Of a DNA stretch of 56,524 bases, positions 24,081-33,329 are shown piece by piece; the first letter of the stretch is position 1; the number at the start of each line of letters is the position of its first letter. The DNA comes from an uncultured Clostridia bacterium (GTDB lineage: Bacteria; Bacillota; Clostridia; Saccharofermentanales; DTU023): the NCBI GenBank assembly GCA_937922005.1, contig CAKZWV010000024.1, positions 1 to 56,524 on the forward strand, read 5' to 3'. Position numbers and translations under genes: made by a program. The notes under the pieces are model-generated. The model was not told the origin of the DNA and made no database searches. It saw nothing but the letters and a program-made list of their open reading frames with translations.

Positions 24081-26579
24081 CTACCAGGGCCGGAGCTTGC
24101 GGAAGAAATGATGCCAGGTCCGACGGGTCGACGTCATCCTAGAAGAGGCCGTTGGTGATGGATAGATCAGGCGAAGGAGGGAGCGCAAGACGCCCTCTAA
24201 GTCCGTATTCCTCCGGTAGGCCAGGTAGGTCGAGTACCAGACAGGGTGGAATTTGTCTTTGTAGGCCCGTAAGCCCTTGAAGGAATAGTAACGATTGGCA
24301 TTTTCAAAGAAGAAATGCAAGATCTTGTCTTTGAGATCGGCATAGACGGCTTCGCCCACGCTCGACATGGGGGCATGGCCCATCAAAAAGCCTTCGTAGC
24401 CCTGGTCCTTGGCCCAGTCTATCAGGCCCAAGAAGAGAACTTCCATGATTCCCTCAGGACAAGTATCATCAAAGCGCATCATGTCCATGGTAACGTAGGG
24501 GGTCTGAGGCATGGGGTTCATGTTGGCAAAGGCCACAATTTTTCCTGTCGGATCCTTCAAAACAGCAATCGGGGCATAAGATAGATAGGCTTGGTCAAAA
24601 TGACCCATGCTAAAACTCATTTCCTTCCGGCCCTTGAGCCAAACGTTTGAAATCTCCACCAAACGATTCATCACCTCTTTGGAAAAAGGTGGATCTAGCA
24701 TCTCAAATACAAATTCTCCCTTGTCCAAAGCCTTATGGACCTTACGAATATTTTTGAAGGGTCTTCCCTCATAGGTAAAATCTTTCAGGAGGACCAGAGC
24801 AGATTCGCCGATCTTTTGAAGGTCAAAGCCAGCATCAATATAGAGGGATAGATATTGGTCGGTCACCTGGTAGAAGGAGACGATCATCCCATGTCGCTTT
24901 CCATAGAGTAAAAACTCTTCCACAGCGCTAGCAAAATCTTCCTTCTTCCCAAAGGGGTCTCCCAAGACGATCAAATATCGGCGCTCTGGCCGATACATAA
25001 TACACACTGTCCTAGTTGAGTTATAGAAAGCCATTTTATCTTGCATGAAATACAATTGAGTAAATTCATTGGTCGGATAGCTGGCGATGAAAGCTTGAAA
25101 TTCCCGGAGGTCTGAAAGGCTTGGTACCCGGAAGTGGATCGGCTGATAGTAGGGCCAAATCCAAGCGTAGGCTAAGGCCAAGGTAAAGCTAGCTAGACCC
25201 ATGACAAAAAAGACCATCCAAGAAAAGTCCATGATATGGGCCCAGAGGACGGCAAAGAAGAAAGCCACAAAGAAGGTTAACCAAGCCCGAAGGAGGGTGC
25301 GGGTAGGGCGAATTTTCAAGGATTTATTAAAGATCTTCGTAAAACGCAAGAAGAAGAGGAAAATAACGATTGGAACCGCCACCGAAATAAATTGATTATT
25401 TTCAGAATGGAGCATGAAGCCTGACAAAAGGCAGGAAATCAAGCCTCCCCACCAGCTCATCCGGCTCCTCGTTAATACTGCCCGACTCGATATTAAAAGA
25501 AGGATGATACAGGTCACATCCAACAAAAACCAAGTCGTCAGGAGCTCGGCCTGATATTGGCGGAAAAGACTTCCCTTAACAATAAAGTTCACATAGAAAA
25601 TACCAAGGCCAAAGAGCAAAAGGATGCCAGACAAAATTTTCGAGACCAGGTCTTCGATGTGGGTCAGCTGAGCCGTCTTCTGACGGATCAGCTCATTAAG
25701 GTAGAGGCCTAAACCCAGGAGCCAGGGAAGAATATCATAGCCAATCCGAAAAAGGACTAAGGCAATGATGATGGACTCCCCTGAGACCCCCATGTTTTTC
25801 GCCAAAACTGCTGCGGAAACTTCAAAACTCCCAAGGCCACCAGGGATAAAGCTGACCACACCAACGAGGGATGAAAGAACGAAGATGGCCATCATAGGGA
25901 TGTAGGGAGTATTTGGTTCTACGATATTAACCAACCAGGCAAAAAAGGCTGAGGCGGCAAACCAGTCAATGAGGGACAAGCCGAAGATGGCTGTTTTGTC
26001 CTTATTTGGGAAGCCGACGACGGGCAGGGCCCACTTTTTAAAGATCGTTTTCTCCAATTGCGGGGCAAAATAGTAGGCGGGTATGTATAAAAGACTGAGA
26101 GATAAAAGCCAGTAGAAGGGCGGCAGGGCAGGGCCCAGGACCAGGAGAGAGGGAAAGGCAAGAAAGGCAAGGCCCAGGGTATCCCCAAAGAGAGTAATCA
26201 GAGAAAAGTGCATGACCTTAGCCATATCGGGCTCATAGGGGCGGAGGAAGTCGGCCCGAATCTTGGTCCCGGAAAGCCCTGCAATATTGACAAAATTCGA
26301 AACGCCCTGGGCAGACATGGATAGGACGAACTGCCGGTGCAGGGGCATGGGAATTTCCATCATTTTGAGGGTATAGGGCTCGTAGAAGCAGTCTGCAATA
26401 AAGGCAATAAAGCCCACTACTAAGATGGATAGGCGGTCCCAGCCAGACAGGGTCTTGAAAATGCCAGTTAGATTTTTAATATCCAGGTTTCGTACGGCAA
26501 TAATAGAAAAGACTAGAATACCAACAAAAAGGGCTGCCGAAAGAATTGACAAGAAATATTTTTTCAGGAAGGCCAACAT
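24081..26579 (-). CDS. mprF: Lysyl-phosphatidylglycerol synthase/flippase MprF
   Basis: An 832-residue protein of the usual MprF length. The N-terminal two-thirds carry about 13-14 membrane helices and the flippase signature region around IPGGLGSFEVS. The soluble C-terminal third (from about residue 520) is the aminoacyl-tRNA-dependent transferase, with the FYQVTDQYLSLYIDAG and NMNPMPQ-type motifs of the GNAT fold. It adds an amino acid, usually Lys, from tRNA to phosphatidylglycerol and moves the product outward, reducing sensitivity to cationic peptides. The start at 26579 has AAGGAG five bases upstream; the longer frame lacks one. Confidence 0.93.
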   Translation of the reverse strand: MLAFLKKYFLSILSAALFVGILVFSIIAVRNLDIKNLTGIFKTLSGWDRLSILVVGFIAFIADCFYEPYTLKMMEIPMPLHRQFVLSMSAQGVSNFVNIAGLSGTKIRADFLRPYEPDMAKVMHFSLITLFGDTLGLAFLAFPSLLVLGPALPPFYWLLSLSLLYIPAYYFAPQLEKTIFKKWALPVVGFPNKDKTAIFGLSLIDWFAASAFFAWLVNIVEPNTPYIPMMAIFVLSSLVGVVSFIPGGLGSFEVSAAVLAKNMGVSGESIIIALVLFRIGYDILPWLLGLGLYLNELIRQKTAQLTHIEDLVSKILSGILLLFGLGIFYVNFIVKGSLFRQYQAELLTTWFLLDVTCIILLLISSRAVLTRSRMSWWGGLISCLLSGFMLHSENNQFISVAVPIVIFLFFLRFTKIFNKSLKIRPTRTLLRAWLTFFVAFFFAVLWAHIMDFSWMVFFVMGLASFTLALAYAWIWPYYQPIHFRVPSLSDLREFQAFIASYPTNEFTQLYFMQDKMAFYNSTRTVCIMYRPERRYLIVLGDPFGKKEDFASAVEEFLLYGKRHGMIVSFYQVTDQYLSLYIDAGFDLQKIGESALVLLKDFTYEGRPFKNIRKVHKALDKGEFVFEMLDPPFSKEVMNRLVEISNVWLKGRKEMSFSMGHFDQAYLSYAPIAVLKDPTGKIVAFANMNPMPQTPYVTMDMMRFDDTCPEGIMEVLFLGLIDWAKDQGYEGFLMGHAPMSSVGEAVYADLKDKILHFFFENANRYYSFKGLRAYKDKFHPVWYSTYLAYRRNTDLEGVLRSLLRLIYPSPTASSRMTSTRRTWHHFFRKLRPW

Positions 26580-26725
26580 AAGATCTCCTTGTGCCATGAA
26601 TAAAGTGCGATGGATAAAGTGCGATGAATAAAGTCCTATGATGATTAGTTCATGCGGCTCATGCTCTGCCATTCTATCACAAATACCCTCGGCTGTCATC
26701 ACGACTTATCATCTCAATCCAACCT

Positions 26726-26754
26726 TTTACTTGCAAGAAGAATCGTGCTAGGAT
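26726..26754 (+). promoter_or_regulatory. Promoter of the rRNA methyltransferase gene
   Basis: TTTACT (26726-26731), a 17-bp spacer and TAGGAT (26749-26754) preceded by an extended TG. It lies 67 bases before the start codon. Confidence 0.45.
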
Positions 26755-26820
26755 GGCAGGGTCAATCAGTGCCTATCAGCGCTACTTGCACCTATCTTGT
26801 ACCTAACTAAGGAGGAACTT

Positions 26821-28206
26821 ATGAAATCCGATCGACCTTATCCCATGTTTATGGTCACCGCCAAGGGAGCTCGTTGGCTACAAACTGGCCACCCCTGGGT
26901 CTATGCCAATGATCTGCAAGATGAAGCACCTTCCTCTGCTCCTTCCTTAACAGAGGATTTGCCTGCAAATACTCCCGCCCCCCTATCCTCCTCCCCAGAC
27001 GCCCCTGGGCTTGAAAATGGGAACCTGGTCGATGTCTTTTCTCCCAAGGGCTCGTATTTAGGCACCGGATTCTACAGTGCAGCCAGTAAAATCCGCATCC
27101 GCCTCCTCTCCCGGAATGCCAACGACCGCTTTGACGAGGCCTTCTGGCAAAGGCGTTTCCAGTACGCCTGGGATTATCGCCAACAGGTCCTCCCCTATGA
27201 TCTAAAGGCTATCCGCCTCATCTTTGGCGAGGCCGACCAGCTGCCCGGTCTAACGGTGGATCGTTTCCAGGATGTTTTGGTAGCCCAATGCCTCTCTTAT
27301 GGGATGGAAAAGCGCAAAGCCATGCTCTATCCCCTTCTGCTTGAAGTCTTACGGGCGAATGGCCAGGAGATTTCCGGGATCTATGAGCGTAATGACGACC
27401 CTCTCCGAGAGAAAGAAGGCTTGGAACAAGGAACGGGATGGTTTGTAGCAGGCGAGCAAAGAGAAGGCCCTGGAGGCCAGTTCGACCCACAGACAAGCCA
27501 GGATAACGAGCAGACCACACGGCATGGCGAGCGGACCACACGGCATAGCGAACAGACCACCCGAGTCATCGAAGAAAACGGTCTGTCCTTTTTGGTAGAT
27601 TTTGCCCAAGGGCAAAAGACCGGCTATTTCCTCGATCAAAAACTCAATCGCCGCCGGGTTCAAGATTTGGCCCATGGCAAGAGGGTTTTGGACTGCTTTA
27701 CCCATACCGGATCCTTCGCCCTCAACGCCTGTCGGGGCGGGGCCCTCTCCGTGGATGGCCTAGATATCTCCGCCAAGGCCCTGGCGACCGCTCAGGAAAA
27801 CGCTCGACTCAACCAGCTAGAAAACAAGGTCTCATGGATTCAGGCGGATGCCTTTGAGTTTTTGACCCAAAAGGTCGCCGAAAAGGTCCACCCTTGGGAT
27901 TTCATCATCCTCGACCCGCCCGCCTTCACGAAGTCACGGACAACCGTGGGCAAAGCCAGCCATGGCTACTATGAAATCAACCGTCTTGCCATGCAGCTCT
28001 TGCCCCGGGGTGGCTATCTGGCCACCTGTTCCTGCAGCCACTTCATGACGGCCGACCGCCTCCTCCAAGAACTGGGACGGGCAGCCCAGGCCCTCCACGT
28101 CTCCCTCAAACAAATTGAGGCTCGCCAGCAAAGCCCCGACCACCCCATCTTGCGCCAGGTACCTGAGACGGAATATTTGAAGTTTTATCTCTTTCAAATC
28201 GTATAA
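26821..28206 (+). CDS. RlmI-type 23S rRNA (cytosine-C5) methyltransferase
   Basis: A class I methyltransferase with an N-terminal PUA-like domain (ARWLQTGHPWVYAND) and the RlmI-family core: KTGYFLDQKLNRR, SAM-binding VLDCFTHTGSFAL, LDPPAFTKSR and CSCSHFM. Relatives methylate C1962 of 23S rRNA. AAGGAGG precedes ATG 26821. Two inserts are unusual: a Ser/Pro/Ala-rich stretch near residues 38-65 within the PUA region, containing CAAATACTCCCGC at 26966-26978, and a Gln/Arg/Thr-rich stretch near residues 215-250 made of 21-bp DNA repeats. Both leave the frame open and the motifs intact, so activity is expected. Confidence 0.88.
   Translation: MKSDRPYPMFMVTAKGARWLQTGHPWVYANDLQDEAPSSAPSLTEDLPANTPAPLSSSPDAPGLENGNLVDVFSPKGSYLGTGFYSAASKIRIRLLSRNANDRFDEAFWQRRFQYAWDYRQQVLPYDLKAIRLIFGEADQLPGLTVDRFQDVLVAQCLSYGMEKRKAMLYPLLLEVLRANGQEISGIYERNDDPLREKEGLEQGTGWFVAGEQREGPGGQFDPQTSQDNEQTTRHGERTTRHSEQTTRVIEENGLSFLVDFAQGQKTGYFLDQKLNRRRVQDLAHGKRVLDCFTHTGSFALNACRGGALSVDGLDISAKALATAQENARLNQLENKVSWIQADAFEFLTQKVAEKVHPWDFIILDPPAFTKSRTTVGKASHGYYEINRLAMQLLPRGGYLATCSCSHFMTADRLLQELGRAAQALHVSLKQIEARQQSPDHPILRQVPETEYLKFYLFQIV
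26966..26978 (+). repeat. Recurrent motif CAAATACTCCCGC (representative copy)
   Basis: Other copies and near-copies: 5039-5051 and 51976-51988 (ending CTGC), 7865-7877 (exact), 18906-18917 minus (12 bases exact), 44065-44077 minus (exact), 49650-49662 (first ten), 52372-52385 minus (one extra base), 41827-41839 and 39595-39607 minus (one change each). They fall in unrelated genes, in all reading frames and both orientations. The ten-base core CAAATACTCC occurs seven times, where about 0.1 is expected by chance in 56.5 kb. Confidence 0.6.
27507..27569. repeat. Three 21-bp tandem repeats inside the methyltransferase gene
   Basis: The unit CGAGCAGACCACACGGCATG plus one base is repeated three times and encodes an EQTTRH-like unit. 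It sits between the PUA and the catalytic part, where homologues have a short linker. Confidence 0.75.
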
Positions 28207-28329
28207 GAAAGGCTTATGCGATCTAATAAGAAAGGCTATGCGATCGTATAAGAATGGCTATTCAATCGTCAAAGAAAGGCTACGTGATGATCTACGAAAG
28301 GCTACGCAATCGTCTAAAATGGCTAAGCG
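28198..28329. repeat. Six degenerate 22-bp repeats between convergent genes
   Basis: The unit ATCGTATAAGAAAGGCTATG drifts through about six copies. It overlaps the stop codon of the methyltransferase on the left and the last codon of telA on the right. There is no gene within it and no T-run terminator. Confidence 0.7.
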
Positions 28330-29561
28330 CCCATATGTTGTAAAATGGCGTTACCGATCTCTCCTTCGATCGCTTTTAGCTCTTCTTCAGCCTGCTGGCG
28401 GGCAGCCCGTCCCTTTTGCTGGATCTCCATAGTCTCTTGGATGGTGGTCAGCAGATCTTGATTCACCTGTTTTAAAGTATCAATATCAACGATTCCTCTC
28501 TGCGTTTCGCGTGCGATATTAATCGAATTATCCTTCAAAAGAGCCGCATTTTGACGCAGCAAGTCATTGGTCGCATCGGTAATCTTCTTATTGACTTCAA
28601 GGACCTGCTTTTGATTATGCAAGCTAATGGCTATCACGATTTGATTTTTCCAAAGGGGCAGGGTATGCATAACGGCCGTCTGCACCTTATCCATCAGTAA
28701 TTTATCATTATTTTGAATGAGACGAATCTGCGGGGCCGTTTGTAAACAGATCGTCCTGGATAGTTTCAGATTGTGAACCTTTTGCTCAAAACGATGAATG
28801 CTCTCCTCTAAATCTCGAACTTCTTGCATTTTCATAGGATCTTGACTGATTTCCGCATTTTGCCGAAGCTGAGGCAGGGTACTATCCCGGGCCTCTGTCA
28901 AAATTTCCTCCCCCGCTTCGATATAAAGGTTAAGCTGCTGAAAATAATCCAAATTTCGCTGATAAAGCGCATCAAATATTCCAATATCTTTTAAAAGCAT
29001 GTTGGTAGCCTGGTCAAGTTGGGTTTCAATCTTGGCCAGCTGGCTTTCGACGGTCTGATAGCGCCCTAAAAATTTCTTCATAGTATTTTTCCATGGCAAA
29101 AAAGACCAAAAATCGTCTTGATCCAGGGAATCGACTTCCATGCTTTGTACGGCAACAGAAAGATTCACTAAGGCCGTTCCTACTGGGCCCGTATCCTTGG
29201 TCTTGACTTGGCTCAAGACATGTGAGGAAAAATCACTGAGTTGACGTTGGGCGGCCACCCCATAGGTGGCGACCGTTTGGCTATCGAAAAGATTGGTTGC
29301 CTCTTTAATTTCCGTCATTTTTTGTTGGTCTTCCTCAGTCAACACTAACTGGGTAGGGAGCTCGGTAGGAGACTGACTAGTGCGTTCGGTAGGGAATTGA
29401 CTAGAGAGCTGGGTAGCGTGCTGACTAGGATCTTGTGTCGAGAGCTCTGAACCAAGCCTAAGCTCTTTCTCTGTTGAATAGGGGGTCTCTCCCTCGGTCT
29501 GTATAAGTTGATTGTTCTGTATAATTTGATTGTTCTGTATAAGCTGATTTTGATGATTCAT
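28323..29561 (-). CDS. TelA-like toxic anion resistance protein
   Basis: A 412-residue cytosolic, helical protein of the TelA family. The C-terminal signature (KNQIVIAISLHNQKQVLEVNKKI and LRQNAALLKDNSI) is clear, and long coiled-coil segments span residues 140-400. The N-terminal 100 residues are Gln/Thr/Ser-rich low complexity with repeats. TelA proteins were named for tellurite resistance but mostly act in envelope stress by an unknown mechanism. It is the last gene of a four-gene operon with XpaC, a solute-binding protein and a VWA protein. AAAGGAG precedes the chosen ATG 29561. Confidence 0.85.
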   Translation of the reverse strand: MNHQNQLIQNNQIIQNNQLIQTEGETPYSTEKELRLGSELSTQDPSQHATQLSSQFPTERTSQSPTELPTQLVLTEEDQQKMTEIKEATNLFDSQTVATYGVAAQRQLSDFSSHVLSQVKTKDTGPVGTALVNLSVAVQSMEVDSLDQDDFWSFLPWKNTMKKFLGRYQTVESQLAKIETQLDQATNMLLKDIGIFDALYQRNLDYFQQLNLYIEAGEEILTEARDSTLPQLRQNAEISQDPMKMQEVRDLEESIHRFEQKVHNLKLSRTICLQTAPQIRLIQNNDKLLMDKVQTAVMHTLPLWKNQIVIAISLHNQKQVLEVNKKITDATNDLLRQNAALLKDNSINIARETQRGIVDIDTLKQVNQDLLTTIQETMEIQQKGRAARQQAEEELKAIEGEIGNAILQHMGA

Positions 29562-29587
29562 AAATTCTTTCTCCTTTCCCAGCAACT

Positions 29588-30661
29588 CTACTCGAAGAGC
29601 TGGATTATTTGTGACATTGCTTTCACATCAGGCATGGATACCACTTTTTCAATTTCGGCAGGAATGCCGGCCAAGGGGAAGGTGGCTGCGGCTTCCTGGG
29701 CCCCCGTTAAAGAAGTTCGAAATCCATGTTGTTCCCAAGCAAGACGCTGAATATCCGGATCCTTCAGAGCAGCAATCAGCCGAGTGCCTTGATCATTCAG
29801 AGCAATCATCACATGACTTGACCAGATGGTTGGCTCAGGATATAAGACAATAAACTCTCCTTGTACCGCCTGCCAGGTCTGTGCATTCATTTTGGTAAAT
29901 TCCAGCAGTTGGTTTTCATAACCGGCGGTGATGGTCTTATCTCCCATCCCATTACGCAAATACAGGGAAAAAAGGTCCGCAGAAGAAGTCGACATATAGC
30001 CAAGCTTAGCAAAGATCGCCTGAAGGTCCGGAGCAATACTCGGGACATCCTTGTCTTGCACCATCTTTTCCTTATGAAGAATCATGGCGACGAGACCAGC
30101 AAACATATTCCCTGAATTCGATTTAGAGGGATCCGTTGTATCAATCATCACATCCCCGTAAAGGGAGGGAAGGCCAATATCTGCCCAAGTCTTGTCCTTC
30201 AAAATGGCCTGGATCAACTTGGCGATATCCACATAATAGACATCCTGTTCCTTTCTCCCCATCCCAGCCTGAACCAGGGCATCGCCAACTTCCCGGTAGG
30301 AATAGAGGACGATAGGGGTGGTAAAAATCATCTCCTCCTGAAGAGGAGCTCCGTACTTTTCCGTATAAAGCTGGACGGGAGTTTCCGAAGAAGGCCAAAG
30401 AAAATCTTGTCCCGTTAGGTCTGCCTGGATCATATCAATCGATCCTGCCTTGCGAATATCTAAGTTGATCTGGTACCTGGAAGCTAAGAGGCGAACCACC
30501 TCCGGATCTTGTAAAAAGTTGATCTTTTCTCCCCCAACATAGCCATGCACCACGTCCGCTGGCTGATGCTTTTTCTGGTAAAATTGATAGCCGCCAACCA
30601 AGCCAAGTGCCAATACAAGCGTAACAATACCGATCCAAAAGGATAAATTCGATTTTTTCAT
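29588..30661 (-). CDS. Membrane-anchored solute-binding-like protein of the TelA operon
   Basis: A 357-residue protein with an N-terminal membrane anchor (residues 8-27) followed by a periplasmic-binding-protein fold of the SBP_bac_11 type (SKSNSGNMFAGLVAMIL region; FIVLYPEPTIWSSH). No ABC permease is nearby, so it is unlikely to feed a transporter; the same fold occurs in the VWA protein of this operon, and a ligand-sensing role is an inference. ATG overlaps the stop of the xpaC-like gene by four bases (ATGA), indicating coupling. Confidence 0.75.
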   Translation of the reverse strand: MKKSNLSFWIGIVTLVLALGLVGGYQFYQKKHQPADVVHGYVGGEKINFLQDPEVVRLLASRYQINLDIRKAGSIDMIQADLTGQDFLWPSSETPVQLYTEKYGAPLQEEMIFTTPIVLYSYREVGDALVQAGMGRKEQDVYYVDIAKLIQAILKDKTWADIGLPSLYGDVMIDTTDPSKSNSGNMFAGLVAMILHKEKMVQDKDVPSIAPDLQAIFAKLGYMSTSSADLFSLYLRNGMGDKTITAGYENQLLEFTKMNAQTWQAVQGEFIVLYPEPTIWSSHVMIALNDQGTRLIAALKDPDIQRLAWEQHGFRTSLTGAQEAAATFPLAGIPAEIEKVVSMPDVKAMSQIIQLFE

Positions 30662-31275
30662 ATCTCAATCCCCTCTATTTTCAGATTGGCCTTCAACACC
30701 TCAATGTCCTGCTCCATATCCAAGAGGTCATTGGTCATCAGCTTTTCATATTGTCCCTCAAAGGCCTTACGTAAAATATCCAGGGCATGTTCCGTCTGGG
30801 CCCTCACCCGCTCCAGGTCCTTCGTCTGGATCCCAGTTTCTTGCAAACTGATATAGCGCTCTGCCAGCATTCTTGCTGTACTCAGATAATAAGTAAAGAA
30901 ACGCCTTGCCTGGGTAATTTGACTTGGATGTTTCTGCAAATAATCCAAAATATGGGTTCCTATCTTATACAGGTCTTCCACATTTTCGCGCACCTTGCCT
31001 TCGTGAATTTCAGAACTAGCCCTCTGTAAGGCATCCATATCATCCTTAGCATCTAACAGCATGGTACGGAGGGCATCGCCCGCCGGAAGATCATCAATCA
31101 CCAACTGACCAATCTTCATCCTAGGCCTGGTAAGCAAATAGGTCCCCGTATAGGCTAGAAGGCTCACCGCTCCGGCTATCCAGACCGGCCAGTGAAACAA
31201 AAAAAGGATCGCCATGGCACTGCCTAAGCCAGCCACTAGCCCAAGGATCGTCTGTTGGCGTGTTCCTTTTCTCAC
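30658..31275 (-). CDS. XpaC-like protein
   Basis: A 205-residue protein with two membrane helices in residues 10-50 and a long helical cytoplasmic part rich in Leu and charged residues, matching the XpaC family (named for 5-bromo-4-chloroindolyl phosphate hydrolysis). The family is regularly found next to telA genes, and the function is not established. The start lies two bases beyond the stop of the VWA gene; the end overlaps the next gene. Confidence 0.8.
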   Translation of the reverse strand: MRKGTRQQTILGLVAGLGSAMAILFLFHWPVWIAGAVSLLAYTGTYLLTRPRMKIGQLVIDDLPAGDALRTMLLDAKDDMDALQRASSEIHEGKVRENVEDLYKIGTHILDYLQKHPSQITQARRFFTYYLSTARMLAERYISLQETGIQTKDLERVRAQTEHALDILRKAFEGQYEKLMTNDLLDMEQDIEVLKANLKIEGIEI

Positions 31276-31277
31276 CC

Positions 31278-33098
31278 CTAGTTATACCCCCGCACGGCCC
31301 GAAAACTCTCTAACAGGTTCTTTCTCCCGTCAAACACTCTGGCATGGCTTGTTTCAGCCAGGGGCAAGAGTCCTTCCTCCTTGGCATCTCCAAACATGAT
31401 GCCAAAAATAGGAATCTCCTGTCCCTCCTTGGCATAACGTGCCATAAATGCTTCCTGATAATTCTGATCCGTAGCCATCCCATCAGTCATAATCACAATA
31501 GCTGGAGAATAATCCGTCAAATCGATCTCCTTGAGGTCATTAAGGACTTTATCAAGGGCATGATAAAGGTTCGTCGTCCCCATCAGCCGCTGGGCGAGTA
31601 AGTCTTTGTAGAGGAGCTCTAGGTCCTCGCCACCCCCTTTTGCCTGGCCAACCTCCTCTACATCCGTTCCGAAGGCATAAAAACGATTGACTTCCTCCTT
31701 CGAAGCTTCTAAAAAATTCTCCTTTGCCTGGTCGGCTTTCATAAAAACGGGCAGCGCCTCCATCAGCTCTCGCATCCCGCTTCCCGCCATTGAACCGGAG
31801 TAATCCAACAGATAGCAGTTATAGGCTTTTTTCTTAAAATCTGTCTGATAGAGGGAAAAAGCTTCAAAAAGCACCTTTCTCGTCGGCATATTCATGGTTG
31901 AAAGCACCTGGTCTGTCCGAATCCCCCATTCTGGCCGAAAGATGTCGGGATCAGGCTTTTGAGCCACCAGACTCACCCGCCGCCCCGTCTTTTGAATCTT
32001 GTTCTGGGTCTCCTCTTTCAACAAATATTCCTGCAAGGCCAGGAATATTTCTTCTTTTTTTCCTTCTTCTCTTGTCATCCCATTTGCTGACACAAAGCCC
32101 AAGGGAGAATCTGCAATCGTGAGCCCATCTACCGGATAAACTGCATAGAGAGGCTCTCTTTGTGCAGCCTCTAAAGCTCGGTTGGTTTTCAGGATAAGGG
32201 TCTCGTAGTTCACCATAGCATCAAAGTCACCCTTTAAAAACAGGTCCACCAACCAATTCGACGACCCTGCCGAGCGCTCTACCCCTTTTAACAGATCTTG
32301 CACATCCTTGTGCAAATTCTCTTTATGCAAATCTTCCATGCTGATAGACGCAGGATGATCTAGTAAAGCATATAGAAAGCCAATATAGGCGGAAGCTCCA
32401 GAATTAGACTGAGTCGCCGACGTCATGGTAAACCTTAACTTTCCGGCCTGGATGGCAGTCAAAATATCCTTGACTGTGACTTGCTTATCCACAAATCCTA
32501 ACTCTTCCGCCAAGCTTTTACGGATACCAAAGATCACAGGGGTCACAGAAATCGAAGATAGGTGCTTCACCCGGTGTTGATTATCCCCCACCGAGATCCA
32601 GAGACTTGAGGCCGGCCAGACGGCATCATATGGCACAACATCTTGTTCCAGAATATGCATAATATCCAGGGATCCTAGGTATTTTATGGCAATCGCCACA
32701 TGGTGATCTTTCGTAAACTCTTCCAAAATTGCTTCAAGATCTTGGTTTTCCGATCCTGATACGAGGGTCAAAACAGGATCCTTAGGGGAGCCTAAGACGA
32801 CGTTGTAGTCACCCGCCAGAGGAGCCGAAACGCCCCATTGATCTCCCACATCTCCTGTATTTGAGTTATTTGATTTATTCTGATTCTGATGATTGTCCTT
32901 ATTCTGGTCATTTTCCTGGAGGATGGGTCCAAAGGATGTCTCTTTACTCGAACTAAGCTTGAGATGATGCTTCACTGGGCCAAGCCAAGCAACAAGGATG
33001 ACAATGACCACGATATTGATCAGCCAAACCAGACGAAAGCGGGGCCGTGATGATGGAACATGCCCTCTAAAATCGGGCGATTTATTGGGAATCTGCAT
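31278..33098 (-). CDS. Solute-binding and von Willebrand factor A fusion protein
   Basis: A 606-residue protein from ATG 33098, which has AGGAGGGAGG just upstream. One membrane helix (about residues 22-40) is followed by an Asn/Gln-rich linker, an SBP_bac_11-like domain (about 100-385) and a VWA domain (about 425-606). The VWA metal site is complete: DYSGS at about 432-436, the GTTN Thr and the Asp of MTDG. A solute-binding domain joined to a metal-dependent adhesion domain suggests ligand-controlled protein binding outside the membrane. First gene of the operon; the partner SBP gene two genes later lacks the VWA part. Confidence 0.85.
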   Translation of the reverse strand: MQIPNKSPDFRGHVPSSRPRFRLVWLINIVVIVILVAWLGPVKHHLKLSSSKETSFGPILQENDQNKDNHQNQNKSNNSNTGDVGDQWGVSAPLAGDYNVVLGSPKDPVLTLVSGSENQDLEAILEEFTKDHHVAIAIKYLGSLDIMHILEQDVVPYDAVWPASSLWISVGDNQHRVKHLSSISVTPVIFGIRKSLAEELGFVDKQVTVKDILTAIQAGKLRFTMTSATQSNSGASAYIGFLYALLDHPASISMEDLHKENLHKDVQDLLKGVERSAGSSNWLVDLFLKGDFDAMVNYETLILKTNRALEAAQREPLYAVYPVDGLTIADSPLGFVSANGMTREEGKKEEIFLALQEYLLKEETQNKIQKTGRRVSLVAQKPDPDIFRPEWGIRTDQVLSTMNMPTRKVLFEAFSLYQTDFKKKAYNCYLLDYSGSMAGSGMRELMEALPVFMKADQAKENFLEASKEEVNRFYAFGTDVEEVGQAKGGGEDLELLYKDLLAQRLMGTTNLYHALDKVLNDLKEIDLTDYSPAIVIMTDGMATDQNYQEAFMARYAKEGQEIPIFGIMFGDAKEEGLLPLAETSHARVFDGRKNLLESFRAVRGYN

Positions 33099-33249
33099 AA
33101 TGTACCTCCCTCCTGACATTACTAGTACCTGGGGTTGCTAGTCCATGACACTGCTAGTTTCAGTCTAAAAGATAGGCTCTTAGCCTGCAACAGATTCAGA
33201 TCAAGCCATTGTAAAGATAATATTAAGTCTATCATGCAAACTTCAATCC

Positions 33250-33278
33250 TTGCATTCTCTTTAAAATAGAAGTAGAAT
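33250..33278 (+). promoter_or_regulatory. Antiporter promoter
   Basis: TTGCAT (33250-33255), 17 bp, TAGAAT (33273-33278), located 52 bases before the start codon. Confidence 0.5.
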
Positions 33279-33329
33279 GAGCGCCGCTATGGAATGATTT
33301 AGAATGAGTATTAAATTGGAAGGAGTCAT

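Noticed and set aside
28198..28329. A CRISPR array
   Set aside because: The repeats are imperfect, contiguous, without unique spacers, and no cas gene is present in the window.
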